A stretch of 64,000 nucleotides of DNA from JANQOH01 sp965200095 (GTDB taxonomy: Bacteria > Pseudomonadota > Alphaproteobacteria > UBA7887), in contig OZ241350.1 in assembly GCA_965200095.1 (NCBI GenBank), forward strand, positions 3,038,001 through 3,102,000. Direction: 5' to 3'. The notes under the pieces are model-generated. The model did not search any database. It saw only the letters and a list, made by a program, of their open reading frames with translations, and had not been told where the DNA came from. Positions within the stretch are counted from its first letter, which is position 1. Every line of letters starts with the position of its first letter. The translations under genes and the position numbers were made by a program. Shown here in pieces: positions 55,153 through 62,083 of the stretch.

Positions 55153-55428
55153 ATGGATACGGACCCGGGTTTCGACACGCTCGCATATGCGCAACGGCTC
55201 AAGGCGGCCGGTGTCGAGGATAAACAGGCCGAAGCTCACGCCGCCGCCGCGCGCGACAGCCAGGCCGGCCTGGCCACGAAGGCCGATCTCGACAACCTCG
55301 AAGCGCGCCTCGAGACGAAGATCGAATGCGGCGTGAACCGCACCTTGACCGCAATGATCATCGTCGCCGGCGTGATCGTCGCCGCCCTTGTCACATCCAC
55401 GGTCGCCATCATGAACCAATTGCCGTGA
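55153..55428 (+). CDS. DUF1640/CCDC90-like small membrane protein
   Basis: A 91-residue protein: N-terminal helix (FDTLAYAQRLKAAGVEDKQAEAHAAA), a short coiled coil (LATKADLDNLEARLETKI) and a C-terminal transmembrane helix (about 66-88, TAMIIVAGVIVAALVTSTVAIM). This matches small alphaproteobacterial DUF1640-type proteins, related to the coiled-coil domain of mitochondrial MCUR1/CCDC90. Function unknown. Sits on the opposite strand inside the restriction-modification island. Confidence 0.75.
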   Translation: MDTDPGFDTLAYAQRLKAAGVEDKQAEAHAAAARDSQAGLATKADLDNLEARLETKIECGVNRTLTAMIIVAGVIVAALVTSTVAIMNQLP

Positions 55429-55500
55429 CAGCGGCCCGCGCCCGCCCGGCGAAGCGACCGTTGCAACGCCTTGCGAGGACGGCGCGCCGCCGAGGCGCAT

Positions 55501-55923
55501 TCAAGAGCGGACATCCCCGTCTTCCAGGAAGGCGCACAGTCTGGCGGCGAGCGCGTCCGAATCGCCGGTCTCGCACTGCCAGACGGTCAGGACGCTCCAG
55601 CTGAGCGATTCGAGGCTCGCGCGCTTCTCGGCGTCGCGCTCCCTGTTCCGTTCGAGTTTGGGAAGCCAGTAGTCGAGCCGGGACTTCGGCGGTTGTCCGC
55701 GGCGACACCCGTGGGCGTGCCAGAAGCACCCATGCACGAAAATCGCCTTTCTGCGACCCGGGAAAACCAGGTCGGGCTTGCCCGGCAGGTCGCTCCGGTG
55801 GAGGCGATAGCGATAACCGAGGCCGTGCAGCAACCGGCGCACGATTCGCTCGGGCTTCGTGTCCTTGCAGCGGACCGCCTGCATGATGCGGCGGCGCTGC
55901 TCCGGGGTGCGCGTATCGGCCAT
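55501..55923 (-). CDS. vsr: Very short patch repair endonuclease
   Basis: A 140-residue Vsr-family nuclease: MADTRTPEQRRRIMQAVRCKDTKPE with the catalytic region in PGKPDLVFPGRRKAIFVHGC and FWHAHGC, which includes the active-site Asp and zinc-binding His/Cys residues. It nicks T:G mismatches formed by deamination of 5-methylcytosine, matching the nearby C5-methyltransferase. Confidence 0.94.
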   Translation of the reverse strand: MADTRTPEQRRRIMQAVRCKDTKPERIVRRLLHGLGYRYRLHRSDLPGKPDLVFPGRRKAIFVHGCFWHAHGCRRGQPPKSRLDYWLPKLERNRERDAEKRASLESLSWSVLTVWQCETGDSDALAARLCAFLEDGDVRS

Positions 55924-55985
55924 GGCCCGCCGACGATAGGGGAAGCGCCCCTCCCGACAAGGGCCTCGCCGGGGCGCCGCGGCGT

Positions 55986-57755
55986 TCAGCCCGGAGCGGC
56001 CGGCGCGGCGTGCGGGGGCGTGTCCACGCGGACGGTCACGATGTCGGTGTCGTGATATTGCTGGTGGCGCACCGACGAGGCGTAATGCCGCAACAGGCGC
56101 AGGGAAATCTCGTGGTCCAGCGGGACCTCGGCGTCGGGTTCGCCGAGCAGCGCCATGCGGTCCTCGAGATTGCCGTCGCCGGGCGCAGCGACGAATTCGA
56201 GTTCCGCCGCCGCGCCGTCGCGGCGTATCGTCAGCAACATGCGTCGTTCGGACGCCACCTCGCCGGCGGTCCGGCGGTCGGCCAGGGTGTGCAGGGTCTC
56301 CTCGCCGACGGCGCGCAGACGCCCGGCCATGGCGTCGCTCCATCCGGCGCGCGAGGCGAAGCGGTCGAGGAAGTCGGTGACTTGCGGCAGCGCCGCTGCT
56401 CCCAGCGCCATCTCCAGCCGTTGCCGGCGCGGCCCGCTGAACTCGAGGAACGCCGTCATCAGGAGCGCCGCCAGGCCGCCGGTGAGCATCCCGTTGCCGA
56501 GCAGCGCGCCCCACCATTCGCCGAGACGGTCGGCGAAGACCTCCCGGTTCTGGAAGCCGATGCCGATCCAGAACGAGACGCCCGCGATCATGGCGCCGCG
56601 AAAACCGGCGCCGCTCTGCACCACGAGGCGGGCGCCGAGCATGAAGAGAAGCGCCATCAACACCATGATGTAGGCGGCGACCACCGGGCCGGGGATCGCC
56701 AGCAGCAGCGCCGTCGCCTTGGGCAGGAAGGCGAAGGCGAGGAACGCGACGCCGGCGCAGACGCCGACGGTCCGCGACCCGACCCGCGTGATCTCGGTGA
56801 CCGAGATGCTCGACGAATAGGTCGTGTTCGGCACCGTGCCGGCGAGGCCGGACAGGAGGTTGCCGATGCCGTCGGCCGCCGCGGCGCCCTGCACGGCGCG
56901 GAAATCCGCCGCGCGCGGCGACCGCCACGACACGCGCTGGATGGCGACGGAGTCCCCCACCGTCTCGATGGCGTTGATCGCGGTGGCGAGCAGGAACGCC
57001 GGCAGCAGCGCCCAGAACGCCGGCCCGAAGCTGAGGTCGAGGCCGGGCCAGCTCCCCTGCGGCAGGCCCGCCCACGGCGCCGCGGCGACCCGCTGCATGT
57101 CGTAGAGGCCGAACGCCGCCGCCGCGACGCAACCGGCGGCGATGCCCGCCACGGGCGCCCACAGCCGCCACATCCCCGTGGAGCGCAACGCCACGGCGGC
57201 GAGGACGACCAGCGTCACCCCGGCGCAGACCGGCCCGGCGAGCGGCGCTGCGCCCGCCGGCGTGTTGTCGAGAACCGAAAAGGCGATCGGCATCACCGTC
57301 ACCGAGATGAGCATGAGAACGCAGCCCGCCACGGTGGGGGTCACGATTCGCCGGAACCACGCCAGCCGCGCCGCGAACGCGAACTGGAGCAGCGACGAAA
57401 CGACCACCAGCGTCGCCATCAGCGGCGGCCCGCCCTCCGCCAGGGCGGTGACGCAAACCGCGATGAACACCCCGGACGTGCCCATCAGCAGGACATAGCC
57501 CGCGCCGACGCGCCCGACGCGGACCGCCTGAAGCACCGTCGTCGCCCCGCTCACCGCGAGCGCCGCGAACGCCGCCCACGGAACATAGGACTCGCTCCAG
57601 CCCGACGCCTGGATCACCACGGCCGGCGTGAGCACGACTCCGGCGATGGTGATCAGGACGAGCTGCAACCCCAACCCGGCGGACAGCGCCAGCGGCGGGC
57701 GTTCGTCGGGTTCGTAGCGCATGTCGCGGGCGCGGCCGCCGGCTGTGGGACTCAT
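55986..57755 (-). CDS. NCS2-type xanthine/uracil permease with C-terminal extension
   Basis: A 589-residue transporter. About 12-14 transmembrane segments occupy residues 20-470, with NCS2 features such as GYVLLMGTSGVF, ATAINAIETVGDSVAIQRVS and GTVPNTTYSSSISVTEITR. A soluble C-terminal region of about 120 residues (GWSDAMAGRLRAVGEETLHT..., LEDRMALLGEPDAEV...) is extra to the family and looks like a GHKL/HATPase-type fold. ATG 57755 follows AGAGGA; an in-frame ATG at 57722 is an alternative. Substrate (purine, pyrimidine or other) unknown. Confidence 0.82.
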   Translation of the reverse strand: MSPTAGGRARDMRYEPDERPPLALSAGLGLQLVLITIAGVVLTPAVVIQASGWSESYVPWAAFAALAVSGATTVLQAVRVGRVGAGYVLLMGTSGVFIAVCVTALAEGGPPLMATLVVVSSLLQFAFAARLAWFRRIVTPTVAGCVLMLISVTVMPIAFSVLDNTPAGAAPLAGPVCAGVTLVVLAAVALRSTGMWRLWAPVAGIAAGCVAAAAFGLYDMQRVAAAPWAGLPQGSWPGLDLSFGPAFWALLPAFLLATAINAIETVGDSVAIQRVSWRSPRAADFRAVQGAAAADGIGNLLSGLAGTVPNTTYSSSISVTEITRVGSRTVGVCAGVAFLAFAFLPKATALLLAIPGPVVAAYIMVLMALLFMLGARLVVQSGAGFRGAMIAGVSFWIGIGFQNREVFADRLGEWWGALLGNGMLTGGLAALLMTAFLEFSGPRRQRLEMALGAAALPQVTDFLDRFASRAGWSDAMAGRLRAVGEETLHTLADRRTAGEVASERRMLLTIRRDGAAAELEFVAAPGDGNLEDRMALLGEPDAEVPLDHEISLRLLRHYASSVRHQQYHDTDIVTVRVDTPPHAAPAAPG

Positions 57756-57810
57756 GCGAACAATCCTCTGCGGGCCGCGGGCGCTCGGCGGCTCTACACG
57801 CGGTTTCGCT

Positions 57811-58680
57811 TCACAGGTCCGCCATGTCGGCGATGCGTCCCTTCCAGCGCAGTGCGTCCTCGGGGCCGGAAATCGCGGTCGGCAGCCCCGCCATCGACGA
57901 CACCGGCACGAGGACGCGCCCGACGCCGGCGCGCGCCAGTTTCGGCAGGTCCTGGAGGTCGTCCGGCAGGCCGGCGGAGAATTCGACGGCGCCGGGGTCG
58001 CGCCCGTGCTCCTCGGCCGTCCGTCGCGCCAGGTCGAAGAGCTCGACAGGCGCGCCGCGCGCGGGGAAGAAGCCGTTGCCGAGGCGCCCGGCGCGGCGCG
58101 CCGCGGCGCGGGAATGGCCGCCGACGATAATCGGCACCGCCCCCGCCGCCGGGCGGGGACTGCAATAGACGCGGTCGAAGCGCACGAACTCGCCGTGGAA
58201 CGACGCCGGCTCCGACCGCCACAACTCGCGCATGACGGCGATATATTCGTCCATGCGCGCCGCGCGGTCGTCGAACGGCGCGCCGAGCGCCGCGAATTCC
58301 TCGCGCAGCCAGCCGATCCCCACACCGAGCAGAAGCCGCCCGCCCGACAGGCGGTCGATCGTCGCCGCCTGCTTCGCGACCGTCACCGGGTTGTGCTGCG
58401 GCAGGATGAGGATTGCGGTGCCCAGTTTGATCCGCGTCGTCGCCGCCGCCGCCCACGCCAGCCAGATCAGAGGGTCCGGCAACGGGATGTCGTCCCGCCC
58501 GTCCGCCATCTTCCCGCTGGGGGAATAGGGATAGGCCGACTCGTAGCCGGCGGGCACGACGGTGTGCTCGACCGTCCACGCCGACTCGAAGCCCGCTTCC
58601 TCGCTCGCCTGGAGCAGTTCGACGGCGGCGGCGGGGTCGACATAACGCCCCGTATTGCAGTAGCGCAGCGCGAATTTCAT
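57811..58680 (-). CDS. LLM class flavin-dependent oxidoreductase
   Basis: A 289-residue luciferase-like TIM-barrel protein (SAWTVEHTVVPAGYESAYPYSPSG, TTRIKLGTAILILPQHNPV, GRLLLGVGIGWLREEF, IIVGGHSRAAARRAG). The pattern corresponds to the F420-dependent-type LLM subfamily, though alphaproteobacterial members may use FMN. Substrate unknown. Divergent from the CoA-transferase-family gene. Confidence 0.86.
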   Translation of the reverse strand: MKFALRYCNTGRYVDPAAAVELLQASEEAGFESAWTVEHTVVPAGYESAYPYSPSGKMADGRDDIPLPDPLIWLAWAAAATTRIKLGTAILILPQHNPVTVAKQAATIDRLSGGRLLLGVGIGWLREEFAALGAPFDDRAARMDEYIAVMRELWRSEPASFHGEFVRFDRVYCSPRPAAGAVPIIVGGHSRAAARRAGRLGNGFFPARGAPVELFDLARRTAEEHGRDPGAVEFSAGLPDDLQDLPKLARAGVGRVLVPVSSMAGLPTAISGPEDALRWKGRIADMADL

Positions 58681-58770
58681 CGGTCCTGCCTCGCTGGTTC
58701 GCGGCGCGAACGCATCCGCGCGACGGTTGCGGTATGCAGTATAAGGTAGCGCGCCCGCAGGGAGACCGCC

Positions 58771-59904
58771 ATGCCGCCGCTCGCCGATGTCCGCGTGCTC
58801 GATTTCACCACCCTGCTGCCGGGGCCGTTCGCCACCCTCGTCCTTGCCGAGGCAGGGGCGGAAGTGATCAAGATCGAACGCCCCGGCGGCGAGGAAATGC
58901 GCGGAGGGCGGCCGCGCGCCGGCGACCACGGGCTGTTGTTCGCCATGCTCAACCGCGGCAAGAAGAGCATCGAGATCGACCTCAAGGCGCCCGGCGCGGC
59001 GGCGCGCCTGCGGCCCCTCGTCGAAAGCGCCGATATCCTTGTCGAACAGTTCCGCCCCGGCGTCATGGCGCGCCTCGGCCTCGGCTGGGACGACGCGCGC
59101 GAAATGAACCCGCGGCTCGTCTACTGTTCGATCACGGGCTATGGACAGGACGGGCCGCGCGCCGCCGTCGCGGGCCACGACCTGAACTACTGCGCGGACA
59201 CCGGTTTCCTGTCGATGACCCGCGGCGTCGACGGCGCGCCCGCCATCCCGCAGACCCAGATCGCCGATATCGGCGCCGGCAGCTACCCGGCGGTGATGAA
59301 CATCATGTTCGCGCTGTGGGCGGCGCGCCGCGAAGGACGGGGCGCCTGTCTCGACATTTCGATGTGCGACAACCTGTTCCCCTTTCTGTGGGCGCCGATG
59401 GCCATGGGGCATGCCACCGGGCGCTGGCCGCGGGGAAACGACATGTATCTCACCGGCGCGTCGCCCCGTTATCGGCTCTACCGCACACGCGACGGCGAAT
59501 ATGTCGCCTGCGGCGCGCTGGAGCCGAAATTCTGGGCGAATTTCTGCGAGATCGTCGGCCTGGACGAGGAGCTGCGCGACGACGAACGCGACCCGCAGGC
59601 AACGGCCGACGGAGTCGCCGCGCGCATCGCGGCGCGCGATGCGGCGCACTGGCGCGCCGCGTTCGCCGCCTCCCGCGATGTCTGCGCCGGCGTCGTGCGC
59701 CGCCTCGACGAAGCGCTGGCGGACCCGCAATTCGCCGGCCGCGGCCTCTTCTCGCACATGCTGGAGGGCGGGGAGACGCCGCTGCCGGCATTGTCGGTTC
59801 CGGTGGCGGCGGCGCTGCGCGGCGCGCCGCGGGCGGCGTGCGCGCCGGCGCTCGGCGGCGCCGATTCGCTGCTTGCCGAACCGCCGCCCGCGGCGGCGGA
59901 GTGA
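58771..59904 (+). CDS. CaiB/BaiF family protein, alpha-methylacyl-CoA racemase-like
   Basis: A 377-residue class III CoA-transferase-fold protein. Alpha-methylacyl-CoA racemase catalytic residues are all present at a constant offset: His136 in GHDLNY, Asp166 in IADIGAGSY and Glu251 in GALEPKF (corresponding to His126, Asp156 and Glu241 of the mycobacterial enzyme). This favours a racemase over a CoA-transferase, whose nucleophilic Asp sits elsewhere. ATG 58771 follows GCAGGGAG. First of a coupled three-gene set with the AroQ-like and HisC-like genes. Confidence 0.88.
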   Translation: MPPLADVRVLDFTTLLPGPFATLVLAEAGAEVIKIERPGGEEMRGGRPRAGDHGLLFAMLNRGKKSIEIDLKAPGAAARLRPLVESADILVEQFRPGVMARLGLGWDDAREMNPRLVYCSITGYGQDGPRAAVAGHDLNYCADTGFLSMTRGVDGAPAIPQTQIADIGAGSYPAVMNIMFALWAARREGRGACLDISMCDNLFPFLWAPMAMGHATGRWPRGNDMYLTGASPRYRLYRTRDGEYVACGALEPKFWANFCEIVGLDEELRDDERDPQATADGVAARIAARDAAHWRAAFAASRDVCAGVVRRLDEALADPQFAGRGLFSHMLEGGETPLPALSVPVAAALRGAPRAACAPALGGADSLLAEPPPAAAE

Positions 59905-60353
59905 AACCCGTGCCCCGCGTGCTGCTGATCCAGGGCGCCAACATGGCGTGGCTCGGCAAGCGCCAGCCCGAGCTCTACGGCGCCGGGACCGCCGCCGCGC
60001 TCGACGCGCGTCTCGAGGACTGCGCGGCGCGGCTCGGGATCGACCTCGAGATTTTCTACACCCACGTCGAGGGCGAGGCGATCGCTCGCCTCTACCGCGG
60101 CGTCGAGGACGGAATCGACGGCCTGGCCATGAACCCGGCGGGCTTCACCCGCGCCGGTTTCGCGCTGCGCGATGCGATCGTGGGCTGCGCCGGCCTGCCC
60201 TATATCGAGATACACATCACGAATATTGAGAAACGCGGCATCCGGTCGGTCCTGGCGGACGCGGCGCTCGGCGTCGTCGCCGGTTTCGGGCTTTACGGAT
60301 ACGAACTCGCGCTCGAGGCGATGGCGGCGCATCTCGGAAAGGCGGCGGCGTGA
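59901..60353 (+). CDS. Type II dehydroquinase-like protein with divergent active site
   Basis: A 150-residue flavodoxin-like protein of the AroQ family, start GTG 59901 overlapping the preceding stop. Conserved: Asn14, Arg21 and Tyr26 (NMAWLGKRQPELYG), Asn78 and His105 (EIHITN). The canonical TH-T-S segment is TRAG (Arg84 where a His is expected), and the downstream REPFR arginine region is altered. It may be a dehydroquinase of altered specificity rather than the shikimate-pathway enzyme. Confidence 0.75.
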   Translation: MKPVPRVLLIQGANMAWLGKRQPELYGAGTAAALDARLEDCAARLGIDLEIFYTHVEGEAIARLYRGVEDGIDGLAMNPAGFTRAGFALRDAIVGCAGLPYIEIHITNIEKRGIRSVLADAALGVVAGFGLYGYELALEAMAAHLGKAAA

Positions 60354-61435
60354 GCGCCCTCAGGGTTTCTCCGGGCATCCTCGACATCGCCGCCTATGTT
60401 CCGGGCCGCTCGCGCGCCGCCGGCGGCGGACGGACGATCCGGCTGGCGTCGAACGAGACCCCTCTCGGCGCCAGCCCGCGCGCCGTCGAAGCCTTTCGCC
60501 GCTGCGCCGGCGAGCTTTACCGTTATCCCGACGGCGGCGCCGTGGCGCTGCGCGAGGCGATCGGCGCGCGCCACGGGCTGGACCCTGCGCGCATCGTCTG
60601 CGGCGCCGGTTCGGACGACCTCCTCAACCTGCTCGCGAGCGCCTATTGCGGGCCGGGCGACGAGGCGATGTTCAGCGAACACGCCTTCGCCATGTTCCGC
60701 ATCGTCGCCCAGGCGGCGGGGGCGACCCCGGTCGCCGTGGCCGACCGCGGACTCGCGGCCGATGTCGACGCGATGATCGCGCGCGCCGGGCCGGACACGG
60801 CGATCTGCTTCCTCGCCAACCCCAACAACCCGACCGGGACGTGGCTGACCGCCGCCGAAGTGACGCGCCTGCGCGCCGGGCTCCCCGACCGTTGCCTTCT
60901 CGTCATCGACGCCGCCTACGCCGAATATATGCGCCACGGCGACTATGCCGACGGCGCCGCGCTGGTCGACCGCTGCGACAATGTGGCGATGACGCGGACC
61001 TTCTCGAAGATCTACGGCCTGTCGGCGCTGCGGCTGGGCTGGCTCTACGGACCGCCGGAGGTGGTCGATGTCGTCAACCGCATCCGCATGCCGTTCAACG
61101 TCAACCGGGCGGCGCAGGAGGCGGGGGTCGCGGCGCTCGACGACGCGGCGTTCGTCGCCCGGGCGGTGGCGCACAACGAGCGCTGGCGCCCGTGGCTGGA
61201 GCGCGAATTGTCCGCCCTGGGCCTCGCGATGCATCCGGGCGCGGCGAATTTCGTGCTGGCGGAGTTCCCGAACCCGCGCCGCAGCGCCGCGGCGGCCTAC
61301 GCCTTCCTGCTCGAACGCGGCGTCGTCGCGCGCGCGCTGGACGGTTACGGCATGGCGGATTTCCTGCGGTTTTCGCTCGGTCTGGAGGACGAGAACCGCA
61401 TCGTCGCGGAGGCGCTGGGGGAATTTCTCGCCTGA
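60350..61435 (+). CDS. HisC-type PLP aminotransferase
   Basis: A 361-residue fold-type I aminotransferase starting at GTG 60350, overlapping the AroQ-like stop. HisC landmarks: LASNETPLGASPRAVEA, YRYPDGGAVALREAI, FLANPNNPTGTW, and the PLP lysine in TRTFSKIYGLSALRLGW. It is likely a histidinol-phosphate or aromatic aminotransferase. Physical coupling to an AroQ-like gene hints at aromatic amino-acid or related metabolism (inference). Confidence 0.88.
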   Translation: MSALRVSPGILDIAAYVPGRSRAAGGGRTIRLASNETPLGASPRAVEAFRRCAGELYRYPDGGAVALREAIGARHGLDPARIVCGAGSDDLLNLLASAYCGPGDEAMFSEHAFAMFRIVAQAAGATPVAVADRGLAADVDAMIARAGPDTAICFLANPNNPTGTWLTAAEVTRLRAGLPDRCLLVIDAAYAEYMRHGDYADGAALVDRCDNVAMTRTFSKIYGLSALRLGWLYGPPEVVDVVNRIRMPFNVNRAAQEAGVAALDDAAFVARAVAHNERWRPWLERELSALGLAMHPGAANFVLAEFPNPRRSAAAAYAFLLERGVVARALDGYGMADFLRFSLGLEDENRIVAEALGEFLA

Positions 61436-61628
61436 GCCGGTCCTGTCGCGCACGGGCGTGTTGATTCCGGCGGCGACCCGTGTCTAACTGCGGGGAGCGC
61501 CGATTTCCGCGGCGGGCGCGCCGCGTTTCGCCGGGCGTTCCGGGGGCTTTTCGGGGCGGTTTCGGGGGGAGCGCGGGGGCCCGGGAGGGGCGGAGCCGCC
61601 GGCGCGGCATACGGAGGGAGCGAAACGT

Positions 61629-62081
61629 ATGATCGAACTCAGCGTGAACGGGGTGCGGCGCCAGTTCAATGGCGATCCGAACATGCCCCTGCTCTGGTAC
61701 GTCCGGGACGAGCTCGGGCTGACCGGGAGCAAATTCGGCTGCGGGGCCGGTCTCTGCGGGGCCTGTACGGTCCATGTGGACGGCGCCGCGGTGCGCGGGT
61801 GCATCACGCCGGTGGCCGACGCGGCCGGCAGCGCGGTGACCACCATCGAGGGCCTGGACCTCGAGGGCAACCACCCGGTGCAGCGCGCGTGGCGCGCGCA
61901 CAACGTGCCGCAATGCGGGTTCTGCCAGTCCGGCCAGATCATGAACGCCGCGGCGTTGCTGGACGAGAACCCGGATCCGACGGACCAGGAGATTCTCGAC
62001 GCCATGGACGGCAATCTCTGTCGGTGCGGCACCTACCAGCGGATTGCGGCGGCGGTCCGCACCGCGGCGACGGAGGCATAG
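61629..62081 (+). CDS. (2Fe-2S) small subunit of IorAB-type molybdenum hydroxylase
   Basis: A 150-residue protein with an N-terminal ferredoxin-like cluster (CGAGLCGACTVHV plus a preceding GCG) and the second cluster CGFCQSGQ ... CRCGTYQRI. This is the small subunit of the xanthine dehydrogenase family, closest in form to isoquinoline 1-oxidoreductase alpha subunit IorA. ATG 61629 follows GGAGGGAGCG. Two bases separate its stop from the large-subunit gene. Confidence 0.9.
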   Translation: MIELSVNGVRRQFNGDPNMPLLWYVRDELGLTGSKFGCGAGLCGACTVHVDGAAVRGCITPVADAAGSAVTTIEGLDLEGNHPVQRAWRAHNVPQCGFCQSGQIMNAAALLDENPDPTDQEILDAMDGNLCRCGTYQRIAAAVRTAATEA

Positions 62082-62083
62082 TC

